The notes: a model not told the origin generated them from the letters alone. Numbered from the stretch's first letter, positions 49,801 through 57,914 are shown. The stretch is DNA of 64,000 nucleotides from Bacteroidota bacterium (GCA_006218065.1 VBWE01000004.1:1-64000), one strand, 5' to 3'. A program made the numbers and translations.

Positions 49801-50298
49801 TTCCTCGGCCTGGCCATTTTCGGCATGAACGTGTCTATCATCATGACCGGTATCGGTATCGTAGCGCTGGCCGGTATCGTGGTGCGGAACGGAATCCTGA
49901 TCGTGGAATTTATCGAAATCCTCCGCGAGCGCGGCATGCCGCTTAAAGAAGCCGTGATCGAAGCCGGCAAAACGCGGATGACACCCGTACTGCTCACTGC
50001 AACGGCGATGATCCTCGGACTGATTCCGCTGGCCGTGGGACTGAACATCGATTTCGGAACACTGCTTTCGGAATTCAACCCGAACATTTTCTTCGGCGGC
50101 GACAGTGTGGCTTTCTGGGGACCGCTTTCGTGGACGATGATCTACGGTTTGAGTTTCGCTACCATTCTTACGCTCATCGTGCTCCCGGTTATGTACATGA
50201 TGTCGGAAAACACGAAAGCAAGACTGAAGCGTGCCTTCGGAAGGAAGGCCCGGCCGGAAAATCACGCTGTAGCCGGTGAAGAAGAAGCAAAGGCATAA
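46861..50298 (+). CDS. RND efflux permease, AcrB/HAE1-like (system 1)
   Basis: 1145 aa; AcrB is ~1050. Proton-relay Asp407-Asp408 sit in GIVVDDAIVVIENTHR, but the Lys940 position is Arg1009 (IVVRNGILIVEF). The family's periplasmic start (FPEVKVPTIYIQTAYFGTSP) and both MMPL-like helix bundles are present. Between the first and second bundles (~residues 515-565) there is an insertion with two extra hydrophobic segments (YSIISIVIAGGAYAMGSIGT, NLAVLLYLLVLLHHYVL). The C-terminus is a charged tail. It should pump hydrophobic compounds with the two preceding gene products. Confidence 0.93.
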   Translation: MLEKIKEFKPTSWSIDNKTTIFILTVFLAIAGILYYQKLPKESFPEVKVPTIYIQTAYFGTSPTDMENLVAKPLEKQIKAISGVKKITSSSLQDFSVMVVEFNTDVKVEDALRKVKDKIDRAKKDLPAKLDIGPDAQEINFSEFPIMFVNISGDYDLAKLKRFAESLKDRIEGMKEITRVDMVGALDREIQINVDMYKMQSYQLTLGDINRAIASENVAISGGTVTTDGVKRTLALKKEFRSVEELKNILVGSQSGAFVYLKDVADVTDGFKEQESYARLDGKNVITLNIIKRAGENLIVASDEIRAVISEMQENRSLPAELNVTITGDQSDQTRITLHDLINTIIIGFILVIIVLMFFMGATNSFFVALSVPLSMAIAFMVIYAMGWSMNMIVLFAFLLALGIVVDDAIVVIENTHRIFLAHRDLGIVRSAKLAAGEVFLPVLSGTLTTLAPFIPLAFWDGMIGQFMIYLPITLIITLLASLLVAYIINPVFAVQFMRHYDSTTAKDMRWPRWLRNYSIISIVIAGGAYAMGSIGTGNLAVLLYLLVLLHHYVLRKWIFAFQERTWPRFRNWYGRKLTWAIEHPKTIIFGTIGLFFLSFVVLGIRQPRVDFFPTAEPNFIYAYIEMPVGTDQVKTNAVSLKVEERINKLLGEDKDIVTSVIANVAFGAGDPQAQDNSIQPHKAKVSVAFTQFAKRKGKSTRAVLERIQKSFAEDKIPGAEIIVEQEQGGPPVGKPISIEITGEKMDDLLATGDRLKKFLDSCNIAGVERLRSDVVASKPEIVFSLDRERANREGIFTGQVGMEIRNSVFGAEVSKFRDENDEYPIMLRYKPDQRSDINAIRNMKITYRDMNMGGLIRNVPISSFADVSYDMSYGGIKRKGQKRIITLESNILAEFQKTQQDVITNVTAQMNAFKNKGLPPGVMISMGGQQQEQAETAAFLGGALLASIGLIIVILVAQFNSTSKPVIILSEILFSVIGVFLGLAIFGMNVSIIMTGIGIVALAGIVVRNGILIVEFIEILRERGMPLKEAVIEAGKTRMTPVLLTATAMILGLIPLAVGLNIDFGTLLSEFNPNIFFGGDSVAFWGPLSWTMIYGLSFATILTLIVLPVMYMMSENTKARLKRAFGRKARPENHAVAGEEEAKA

Positions 50299-50319
50299 AA
50301 ACGAAATAACATGAATTAA

Positions 50320-50357
50320 CTAAAGCGCGGGATCGTAACTTTGATTCCGCGCTTTAG
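50320..50357 (+). terminator. Terminator of system 1 with a promoter box in its loop
   Basis: CTAAAGCGCGG (50320-50330) and CCGCGCTTTAG (50347-50357) form a perfect 11-bp stem. The 16-nt loop contains TAACTTTG (50336-50343), a TAnnTTTG box 28 nt before the next ATG (50372). The site may both end system 1 and start system 2. Confidence 0.6.
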
Positions 50358-50371
50358 TATTTCTGTCTGCC

Positions 50372-51415
50372 ATGATCAAAAAGCCAGCATATTATCTTTT
50401 CCTGTTTCCGCTGCTCGCCACTGCGGGTTGCGGAAGCGACAATTCGCCCGCCGGGAAAAAAGACGGTCCGCCGCCTGCGCCCAAAATCGAAGGCTATATC
50501 GTGCAGCCGCAGCCGGTCAGCGAAAACGTGCAGGTGAACGGGCAGTTGCTTCCTGCCGAGCAGGTGGAACTCATGCCCGAAGTGGCCGGGAGAATTACGA
50601 TGCTCCATCTTCCGGAAGGCTCGCTGGTGAGCAAAGGCACGCTCCTCGTTAAATTATACGATGCCGATCTCCAGGCGCAACTGCTCAAACTGCAGGTGCA
50701 GCTGAAAACAGCACAGGCTACGGAAGAACGGCAGAAGCAGTTGCTGGCGGTCAACGGCATCAGCCGCGAAGAATACGACCAGGTGGTGATGCAGGTGGAA
50801 ATGGGGAAAGCCGAAGTGAAAAACCTTGAAGCGCAGATTGCGAAAACGGAAATCCGCGCGCCGTTTGACGGAACCGTCGGACTGCGCAAAGTTAGCCCGG
50901 GCGCGTATGTTTCACCGGGAACCGTACTCGCCACCATCCGCGCAGGCAAACAGATCAAGCTCGATTTCAGCGTACCCGAAGCGTATGCGCAGGCGATGAC
51001 GAAAGGGAGCGAAGTGCGGTTTACACTCAAAGACGATACGACTTTATATACGGCTTCCGTGATCGCCACGGAGGAAGGCATCGAACAGAACGCGCTGAGC
51101 ATGCAGGTGCGCGCGCTGGTGAACAGCCGTTCGGAACGACTCGTGGCGGGCGCTTCGGTCCTGGTCACGATTTCCATGCACGGCGGTGAAAATGCACTTG
51201 TCGTTCCCACGCAGGCCGTAATTCCGCAGGCGCGTTTTAAAACTGTTCTCGTGGCGCGCAAGGGAAAAGCCGAATCGGTGAAAGTAACCACGGGCATCCG
51301 CGGGGCGCAGAATGTACAGATCACTTCGGGATTGAATGCCGGTGACACCATCGTGATCACCGGTATCCAGTTCATCCGCCCCGGGGCGTCGCTCAGATTT
51401 TCATCCGTCAAGTAA
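50372..51415 (+). CDS. RND periplasmic adaptor, MFP/HlyD type (system 2)
   Basis: 347 aa. A signal peptide with lipobox (FLFPLLATAGC) and a Pro-rich linker precede the adaptor fold: GQLLPAEQVELMPEVAGRIT, GSLVSKGTLLVKLYDADL, an alpha hairpin, KTEIRAPFDGTVGLRKVSPG, a beta-barrel and a membrane-proximal domain ending NAGDTIVITGIQFIRPGASL. This is a typical MexA/AcrA-like lipoprotein. The RND gene starts 12 nt after its stop. Confidence 0.93.
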   Translation: MIKKPAYYLFLFPLLATAGCGSDNSPAGKKDGPPPAPKIEGYIVQPQPVSENVQVNGQLLPAEQVELMPEVAGRITMLHLPEGSLVSKGTLLVKLYDADLQAQLLKLQVQLKTAQATEERQKQLLAVNGISREEYDQVVMQVEMGKAEVKNLEAQIAKTEIRAPFDGTVGLRKVSPGAYVSPGTVLATIRAGKQIKLDFSVPEAYAQAMTKGSEVRFTLKDDTTLYTASVIATEEGIEQNALSMQVRALVNSRSERLVAGASVLVTISMHGGENALVVPTQAVIPQARFKTVLVARKGKAESVKVTTGIRGAQNVQITSGLNAGDTIVITGIQFIRPGASLRFSSVK

Positions 51416-51427
51416 GTTGCGCAAAGC

Positions 51428-54400
51428 ATGAGTCTCTCGGATATCGCCATACGCCGGCCTGTCGGTTCCATCGTGCTGAGCATCGCCATTATCCTTTTCG
51501 GACTGGTGGGCTTCGGGTTTCTCGGTGTGCGCGAATATCCCGCCATCGATCCGCCCAACATCAGCGTGCGCACCAATTATGCCGGCGCTGCGGCGGAAAT
51601 CATCGAATCGCAGATCACCGAGCCGCTGGAAAAAGCGATCAACGGCATAGAAGGCATAAAATCAGTGAACTCGTCGTCGTCTCTCGGCTCGAGCAACATC
51701 ACCGTGGAATTCGAAGTCGGCTCCGACCTGGAAAAAGCGGCGAACGATGTCCGCGATAAAGTATCGCAGGCAGTGAGAAATCTTCCGCAGGATATCGACG
51801 CAGTACCCACTGTTTCGAAAGCCGATGCGAACAGCGACCCGATCATTTTTATGCCCGTGCAGAGTTCGAAGCTCAGCGATATCGAGTTGAGTGATTACGT
51901 GGAAAACGTGCTGCAGGAAAAACTGCAGACCATTCCCGGTGTGAGCGAGGTGCGGATTTTCGGGCAGCGCCGTCCTGCCATGCGCCTCTGGATCGATCCG
52001 CTGCGGCTGGCGGCATACAAACTCACCCTGCAGGATATCACCGCCGCGCTGAACCGCGAGAACGTGCAGCTTCCCGGCGGAAAAATCAGCGGCGACCGGA
52101 CGGAACTTAACATCAACGTGCTCGGAAAACTGGAGACGGAAGAACAATTCAACAACCTGATCATCTCCCAGTCCGAAAACCGCGTGGTGCGCTTCCGCCA
52201 GGTGGGCGAGGCCGTGCTGGGTCCCGAGAACCTGGAAACGGTATCGCGGCTGAGTAACGTGAAAGCCATGTCGCTCGCCATCATCCCGCAGCCGGGAGCC
52301 AATTACATCGCGATCGCGGATGAATTTTACAAACGGTACGAGGAGATCAAAAAAACACTGCCCGATCATATCACCACGGACGTCGGGCTGGACAAATCGA
52401 GGTTCGTGCGCAAGTCCATCCTCGAAGTGCAGGACACGCTGATCATCGCCATCATCCTCGTTGTGCTGATCATTTACCTGTTTTTCCGCGACTGGATCAT
52501 CGCGTTCCGCCCGCTGATCGATATTCCCGTTTCGCTGATCGGCGCGTTTTTCATCATGTACCTTTTCGGGTTCTCGATCAACGTGCTCACCCTGCTCGCG
52601 ATCGTGCTGGCCACGGGGCTGGTGGTGGATGACGGTATCGTGGTGACGGAAAATATTTTCAGGAAGATCGAGCAGGGCATGGATAAAATGCGCGCGGCGG
52701 AAGAAGGCACGCGCGAAATTTTCTTCGCCGTTATATCCACTTCCATCACGCTGGCCGTTGTTTTTATTCCCGTTATTTTCCTCGAAGGATTCACCGGCCG
52801 CCTGTTCCGCGAATTCGGTATCGTGGTAGCCGGCGCCGTGCTGATTTCCGCCGTGGTGTCGCTCACGCTCACGCCGGTACTGAATATTAAAATGAGCCGC
52901 GCACACAACAAGCGCACGAAATTCTACAACATGACCGAGCCGTTTTTCCGTGCGATGGAAAACGGGTACCGGCGTTCGCTCGAAGCGTTTATGCGCCGCC
53001 GCTGGCTGGGACTGGCGCTGACGGGCATCTGCGCGGGCATCATTATTTTCATCGGCGGTTCGATCAAATCGGAACTCGCTCCGCTCGAAGACCGCAGCGT
53101 GGTGCGTTGTCCCGTCATCGCGCCCGAAGGCACCTCGTTCGATTATATGGACGATATCATTTACCGCTTCACGGAAAAAGTGATCGACAGTGTGCCGGAA
53201 GCGTCCATGATTTTCAGCCTCACTGCTGCAGGCGGCGGCGGTCCTTCGCTGGGCGTGAATTCCGGAACCGTGATCGTGCGGCTTACCGATCCGGCTACGC
53301 GCGAAGCCACGCAGCAGGATATCGCGGACCGGCTCGCGCGTATTGCGAAAAAATTCCCGGAGGCGCGGATTTTAACTTCGCAGGAACAAACCATCAGTAC
53401 ATCGATGTCGTCCAGCTCGCAACAGCCGGTACAGCTCGTTATCCAGCACCTCGATTTCGAAAAAATCCGCGAAACGCTGCCGAAATTCCTGGAAGCTGCG
53501 CAGAAAGATCCCGTTTTCAGCAACGTGGATGCGAACCTGAAATTCAACAAGCCGGAAGCTTCGATTACGATCGACCGCCTGAAAGCGACGAACCTCGGCG
53601 TGAACGTGCTCGATATTTCGAATACGCTGCAGCTCGCATTCAGCGGACAACGCTTTGCGTATTTCTACCGCAACGGGAAACAGTACCAGGCGATCGGGCA
53701 GCTGGAGCGCGGCAAACGCGACGAGCCGTCGGATATCGCTTCGCTTTATGTGCGCAGCCGTACGGGGCAGATGATACAGCTTTCGGAACTTGTTACTATC
53801 CGCGAAACGAGCAACCCGCCTTCGCTGTTTCACTACAACCGGTTTAAATCGGCTACCGTTTCGGCTTCGCTTGCCCCGGGGAAAACGCTGGGCGACGGCA
53901 TCGCCGTGATGAAAAAACTGGCGGCGGAAAAACTTGACGATACGTTCCGCACGGAATTCGCCGGACCTTCGCGCGATTTTGCGGAAAGTTCTTCCAATAC
54001 TTCCTTTGCGCTGATCCTCGCGCTCGCACTGATTTATTTAGTACTCGCCGCGCAATTCGAAAGTTTCCGCGATCCGTTCGTTATTATGATTACTGTACCG
54101 CTGGCCATGGCCGGTGCGCTGCTCTCGCTCTGGATTTTCGGCGCGACGCTGAATATTTTTTCGCAGATCGGCATGATCATGCTGATCGGTTTGGTGACCA
54201 AGAACGGCATCCTGATCGTGGAATTCTCGAACCAGCTCCGCGCGAAAGGAACGGAACGTTTGCAGGCGGTGAAAAACGCAGCCGAAGCGCGGCTTCGCCC
54301 GATCCTGATGACGACACTGGCCACGGTACTCGGTGCGCTGCCGATTGCGCTGGCCCTCGGCGCCGGCGCGAAAAGCCGGACTTCGCTGGGTATCGTGATC

Positions 54401-54520
54401 GTGGGCGGATTGCTTTTTTCGCTCGTGCTTACGCTTTACGTCATCCCGGCGATGTACAGTTACCTGTCGGCCCGCGATAAACCTTCGGATAAGCAAACGG
54501 ATAACGAAGTGGAATCATGA
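51428..54520 (+). CDS. RND efflux permease, AcrB/HAE1 type (system 2)
   Basis: 1030 aa, the usual AcrB length. It has MSLSDIAIRRPVGSIVLSIA at the start, 'VREYPAIDPPNISVRTNYAG', proton-relay Asp401-Asp402 (GLVVDDGIVVTENI) and Lys925 (IGLVTKNGILIVEF), all as in AcrB, unlike the pump of system 1. Twelve membrane helices and two large periplasmic loops are seen. It shares a 4-nt overlap (ATGA) with the TolC gene that follows. Confidence 0.95.
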   Translation: MSLSDIAIRRPVGSIVLSIAIILFGLVGFGFLGVREYPAIDPPNISVRTNYAGAAAEIIESQITEPLEKAINGIEGIKSVNSSSSLGSSNITVEFEVGSDLEKAANDVRDKVSQAVRNLPQDIDAVPTVSKADANSDPIIFMPVQSSKLSDIELSDYVENVLQEKLQTIPGVSEVRIFGQRRPAMRLWIDPLRLAAYKLTLQDITAALNRENVQLPGGKISGDRTELNINVLGKLETEEQFNNLIISQSENRVVRFRQVGEAVLGPENLETVSRLSNVKAMSLAIIPQPGANYIAIADEFYKRYEEIKKTLPDHITTDVGLDKSRFVRKSILEVQDTLIIAIILVVLIIYLFFRDWIIAFRPLIDIPVSLIGAFFIMYLFGFSINVLTLLAIVLATGLVVDDGIVVTENIFRKIEQGMDKMRAAEEGTREIFFAVISTSITLAVVFIPVIFLEGFTGRLFREFGIVVAGAVLISAVVSLTLTPVLNIKMSRAHNKRTKFYNMTEPFFRAMENGYRRSLEAFMRRRWLGLALTGICAGIIIFIGGSIKSELAPLEDRSVVRCPVIAPEGTSFDYMDDIIYRFTEKVIDSVPEASMIFSLTAAGGGGPSLGVNSGTVIVRLTDPATREATQQDIADRLARIAKKFPEARILTSQEQTISTSMSSSSQQPVQLVIQHLDFEKIRETLPKFLEAAQKDPVFSNVDANLKFNKPEASITIDRLKATNLGVNVLDISNTLQLAFSGQRFAYFYRNGKQYQAIGQLERGKRDEPSDIASLYVRSRTGQMIQLSELVTIRETSNPPSLFHYNRFKSATVSASLAPGKTLGDGIAVMKKLAAEKLDDTFRTEFAGPSRDFAESSSNTSFALILALALIYLVLAAQFESFRDPFVIMITVPLAMAGALLSLWIFGATLNIFSQIGMIMLIGLVTKNGILIVEFSNQLRAKGTERLQAVKNAAEARLRPILMTTLATVLGALPIALALGAGAKSRTSLGIVIVGGLLFSLVLTLYVIPAMYSYLSARDKPSDKQTDNEVES

Positions 54521-55821
54521 TCAAGAAATTATTTTTCCTCCTGCCGTTTTTTTTCCTGTTTGTGCGGATTGTTCCTGCGCAGGGATTGCTTACTGCCGAA
54601 GATGCGCTGGCCACCGGGCTTAAAAATAATTTCGACCTGCAGATCTCGCGCGGCGAAGCTTCCGTCGATTCGGTGAACAATTCGCCGGGCGCGGCAGGTA
54701 TGCTTCCGTCCGTTACGCTGAACGGCAGCGCATCATTCGATAAGAACGACGGTATTCACCAGCGTTTTTCCAACGGCAACGATATTTTTTCCGCCAATTC
54801 CACGAGCAGCAATCTTTCGTCCAGCATCGCGCTGAGCTGGACATTATTCGACGGGACAAAAATGTTCGTCACGAAACAGCGGCTGGAGCAGATGCAGGTC
54901 CAGGGTATGTATGAATTCAAAGCGCGCGTCAACTCCGTTTCGAAAGATATCCTGCTCGCTTATTACGACGTGGTGCAGCAGAAAAAACTGCTGAAAGCGC
55001 TGGACGAAATCATCGCGCTCGGCAAAGAACGCGTGCTGATCAGCGAAACACGCCTGGCTGCCGGGCTTGCGCCGAAAACGGATTTGCTCCAGGCGAAGAT
55101 CGACCTGAACCTGCAGCAGGAAAACCGCATCGCGCAGGAGCAGGCGCTCGGTACGGCCCGCCGGAAACTGAACAGCCTGCTCGCGCGCGATATCCTGGCG
55201 GTGTTCGACGTAAGCGACAGCATCCCGGCCGGCGTACTCTCCGACCGCAAAGCGCTGGAACAAAAAATGCTCGCATCGAACCCGGACCTGGCGGCGTTCA
55301 AACTGGAGCTCGACATTGCGAAACTGAGCCTGCGCGAAGCGCGTACCGGTTATCTCCCGCGGCTCGACCTGCTCGGCGGATATAATTTCAGTCACACGGA
55401 AAACTCCGCCGGGTTCAGCCTGCTCAGCCAGAACTACGGCTGGCAGGGCGGACTCACCTTATCCGTTCCGCTTTACAGCGCCGGGACAAACCGCCGCAAC
55501 GTGCGTATCGCGCAGATCGGCGAGCAAACGGCGGAAGCGCGTTTTGCGCAGGCGAGGCTGACCGCTTCGCTGCGGCTGCATGATGCGCTCGACAATTTCG
55601 ACAGCCGGCTGCGCATGCTGCAGCTGGAAAAAGAAAATGAAACACTCGCGCGTGAAAATGTACGTATCGCTTTAGACCGGCTTCGCCTCGGACAAGGGAC
55701 TTCGATCGAAGTGCGCCAGGCCGAAAGTACGCTCGCGGAAGTATTGTCGCGGCTGGTACGCGTACAGTACGAGCTGAAATCAGCAGAACTCGCGGTTAAA
55801 GCGGAAGCTGTGGAACTGTAG
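54517..55821 (+). CDS. TolC-family outer-membrane efflux protein (system 2)
   Basis: 434 aa. Signal peptide MIKKLFFLLPFFFLFVRIVP (cut near AQG), then two OEP repeats: 'LTAEDALATGLKNNFDLQIS', 'SIALSWTLFDGTKMFVTKQR', 'TDLLQAKIDLNLQQENRIAQ', and the second half with 'LSVPLYSAGTNRRNVRIAQI'. It completes system 2 in the order MFP-RND-TolC, opposite to system 1. Its last 26 nt overlap the convergent alpha/beta hydrolase gene. Confidence 0.93.
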   Translation: MIKKLFFLLPFFFLFVRIVPAQGLLTAEDALATGLKNNFDLQISRGEASVDSVNNSPGAAGMLPSVTLNGSASFDKNDGIHQRFSNGNDIFSANSTSSNLSSSIALSWTLFDGTKMFVTKQRLEQMQVQGMYEFKARVNSVSKDILLAYYDVVQQKKLLKALDEIIALGKERVLISETRLAAGLAPKTDLLQAKIDLNLQQENRIAQEQALGTARRKLNSLLARDILAVFDVSDSIPAGVLSDRKALEQKMLASNPDLAAFKLELDIAKLSLREARTGYLPRLDLLGGYNFSHTENSAGFSLLSQNYGWQGGLTLSVPLYSAGTNRRNVRIAQIGEQTAEARFAQARLTASLRLHDALDNFDSRLRMLQLEKENETLARENVRIALDRLRLGQGTSIEVRQAESTLAEVLSRLVRVQYELKSAELAVKAEAVEL

Positions 55822-56641
55822 CAAAATCCACTACCAGCTTCACGATTTCCGGCGACCTCAGGTTATGACCGAGGCCTTTCGTGATATGCAGTTCCGATCC
55901 TTTCCACTGTTCGTGGATGCGCCGCGAATTATCCGCATGCGTTTCTTCATCATCTTCGTCGTGGATGAGCATGCCGGGAACGGTCATGGATTTTGCGAAA
56001 CGCGGCGCGGAAAAATATTCCGGTCCTTCGTGGAACAGTTCGCGGAATCTTTTTTCCGTTGCGGTGATGGTTTGATCGGAAAGCTTCAGTGCGCGCTGGA
56101 AAAATTCAAAAAACTCGCGCGCTTCCCCGGGCGGAGCCAGCATGATCATTTTTTCCGGCTGCAGTTCCGGTTTGTGGTGAAACGTATAAAGTGCGGAAAA
56201 CCCGCCAAGCGAGTGCGTGATGATCGTATCCACTTTGCCGATGCGGCCGATCATGTTTTGAATGACTTCACTGTACAAAGGAACGTTCAGGAATTTCCCG
56301 CTGCTCAGTCCGTGTCCCGGCGCATCGAAAGCATGCAGGCTGAAAAGTTCCGGGTCAAAGGCTTCAATGAATTTTCTCCAGCGGTAGCTGTGTCCCTGCC
56401 AGCCGTGCAGGAGCAAAATATTTTTCTTTCCTTTTCCCCAGCGGTATGTTTTCACGGTTTCTTCCCGGTGGATGAGATCGGGCTGTTTCGCCGACTGCAG
56501 GAAATCCCGCTGCTTGTCCGAAAGCTTCGCCCGGAACGGGTGGCAGAAGATGTTGAAACTCGCACGTCCTGCTTTACGCGGGGCGATGGCCGACAACGTA
56601 TTCAGGTAAATGCCGATCGACCGGGTGATGGTGTTTTTCAT
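55796..56641 (-). CDS. Alpha/beta hydrolase
   Basis: 281 aa, no signal peptide. The oxyanion region is NILLLHGWQGHSYRWRKF, the nucleophile elbow reads ITHSLGGFSAL (Ser in T-H-S-L-G instead of G-x-S-x-G), the acid lies in MLIHDEDDEET and the His in GLGHNLRSPEI. The helix-rich N-terminal ~60 residues are an extra cap. The substrate is unknown. A GATACCnnnnGGTATC operator lies 15 nt upstream of its ATG, matching that of the TetR gene just before it, so the regulator probably controls it. Confidence 0.87.
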   Translation of the reverse strand: MKNTITRSIGIYLNTLSAIAPRKAGRASFNIFCHPFRAKLSDKQRDFLQSAKQPDLIHREETVKTYRWGKGKKNILLLHGWQGHSYRWRKFIEAFDPELFSLHAFDAPGHGLSSGKFLNVPLYSEVIQNMIGRIGKVDTIITHSLGGFSALYTFHHKPELQPEKMIMLAPPGEAREFFEFFQRALKLSDQTITATEKRFRELFHEGPEYFSAPRFAKSMTVPGMLIHDEDDEETHADNSRRIHEQWKGSELHITKGLGHNLRSPEIVKLVVDFATVPQLPL

Positions 56642-56655
56642 GTTGCGTTTTGTTA

Positions 56656-56671
56656 GATACCAAACGGTATC
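56656..56671. promoter_or_regulatory. TetR operator copy 1: GATACC-AAAC-GGTATC
   Basis: An inverted repeat upstream of the hydrolase gene, identical in its arms to the site upstream of the TetR gene at 57286-57301. The shared form AGATACCnnnnGGTATCT is symmetrical and lies where promoter boxes are expected on the minus strand. Confidence 0.7.
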
Positions 56672-56687
56672 TTTAAAGACAAAAAAA

Positions 56688-57278
56688 TCAGTTCTCGATT
56701 TCGTTCAAAAGTTTTTCCAGGTGTTTGATCACCCGGCGGATATCGTCGTTGTTGCCGTGCAGTTTGCTCATCATGATCGCGCCTTCGAGGGAAGCGATAG
56801 CGACGGTGGCGAACATTTCTTTATCGATACCGGGTTTCAGTTGCTTATGTTTAATCCCGTTATCCAGTATGGTCATCACCGATTCACGGAGCAGGTTCAG
56901 AATTTTCAAAGCGCCTTTCCGCAGGGCCGGGTGTGCATCGTCGGCCTCCACGGCGGCATTCAGTAAAGGACAACCGCCTTTGGTATCGGGCTGTGTAACG
57001 TATGATTCGAAATAACGGAACACGGCGCGCAGTTTATCCCCGGCGGTATGCTGCTGCTTCAGTTTATCACGCACATTCACCAGCATGATGGTGGTCAAAT
57101 ATGTCAGCGTTTCCAGTTCCAGTTCGTCTTTGTTGTTGAAATGGCGATAGATTGCACCTTTGGTAAAACCGGTCGCCGTGGCAATCTCACTGATCGAAGT
57201 GGCTTTGTATCCCTGCGTATTGAACAGGATACCCGCTTCTTTCAGGATGGTTTTTTTGGTGATTTCCGGGTTTCTCAT
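56688..57278 (-). CDS. TetR family regulator of the hydrolase gene
   Basis: 196 aa from the ATG at 57278. The TetR_N domain is clear (ITKKTILKEAGILFNTQGYK ... ATSISEIATATGFTKGAIYR), and the C-terminal 'TKGGCPLLNAAVEADDAHPA' is typical of AcrR/TetR_C_6-like regulators of hydrolases and reductases. The operator overlaps its own -7 box, which points to autorepression, and a second copy sits before the hydrolase gene 47 nt downstream. The two genes are probably one regulon. Confidence 0.9.
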   Translation of the reverse strand: MRNPEITKKTILKEAGILFNTQGYKATSISEIATATGFTKGAIYRHFNNKDELELETLTYLTTIMLVNVRDKLKQQHTAGDKLRAVFRYFESYVTQPDTKGGCPLLNAAVEADDAHPALRKGALKILNLLRESVMTILDNGIKHKQLKPGIDKEMFATVAIASLEGAIMMSKLHGNNDDIRRVIKHLEKLLNEIEN

Positions 57279-57281
57279 GCG

Positions 57282-57301
57282 CAAAGATACCGATTGGTAT
57301 C
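57282..57301 (-). promoter_or_regulatory. tetR promoter box overlapping operator copy 2
   Basis: On the minus strand the operator GATACC-AATC-GGTATC (57301-57286) runs straight into TATCTTTG (57289-57282), a TAnnTTTG -7 box ending 3 nt before the ATG. A bound repressor would block polymerase, and the mRNA would be leaderless or nearly so. Confidence 0.7.
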
Positions 57302-57329
57302 TTAATTTGCAAGTGGAATCCTAACTATC

Positions 57330-57914
57330 TTACGTATTGTTTTTTATATTCTTTATTCTGCTAAAAACCTGTTTCAACAAATCTTCTTTTTGTTCAGGGC
57401 GAACTAGGTATGCATAATGAATGATTAAATCATTTAGCCGCACGTGCAAAACAATAATCAAATAATCACCAATAGGTAACTCTGAATATTCGGAATAGTC
57501 TCCAATGGCATTAATCCTGGAATTCTTGAATATTGTAAAATCCTTTACGCGGAAGAATTTCTTCTTCAAAAAGCCAGTCCAGAAAATGGTTCCGCCCAAA
57601 TCCCAACCCAATTTGGTGTCATCTTTATTTTTAAACTGAGTTAGATTATTTTGAATGAAAAAAAAGCTGGAGTCATTTACTAACTCGAAATTGTAGCTCA
57701 GTTTCATGTACAAATCACATGAATCTTCTTTCCAGTTTGCATTTCCACGTATCAGCTGGTCATTTGAAGCAGGATAAATGTCTTCTGCTGGTATTGAAAA
57801 ATCCTGAAACTTTTTTTTGAATTCCGATAAACCTATTCCAGAGTTATTATGAGTAGAACAACTTGCGAATAGCAACAGAACGAATCCTATTGAAAAAAGT
57901 GACGGACACTTCAT
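57330..57914 (-). CDS. AT-rich lipoprotein of unknown function
   Basis: 194 aa. A signal peptide with lipobox (GFVLLLFASC, Cys19) is followed by THNNSGIGLSEFKKKFQDF. The rest is a mixed alpha/beta domain with aromatic-rich segments (FFFIQNNLTQF, LGWDLGGTIFWTGFLKKKFF, LPIGDYLIIVLHVRLNDLII). No family recognised. The gene is clearly more AT-rich than both neighbours, so it may have come by transfer. It stands alone between tetR and lacI. Confidence 0.7.
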   Translation of the reverse strand: MKCPSLFSIGFVLLLFASCSTHNNSGIGLSEFKKKFQDFSIPAEDIYPASNDQLIRGNANWKEDSCDLYMKLSYNFELVNDSSFFFIQNNLTQFKNKDDTKLGWDLGGTIFWTGFLKKKFFRVKDFTIFKNSRINAIGDYSEYSELPIGDYLIIVLHVRLNDLIIHYAYLVRPEQKEDLLKQVFSRIKNIKNNT

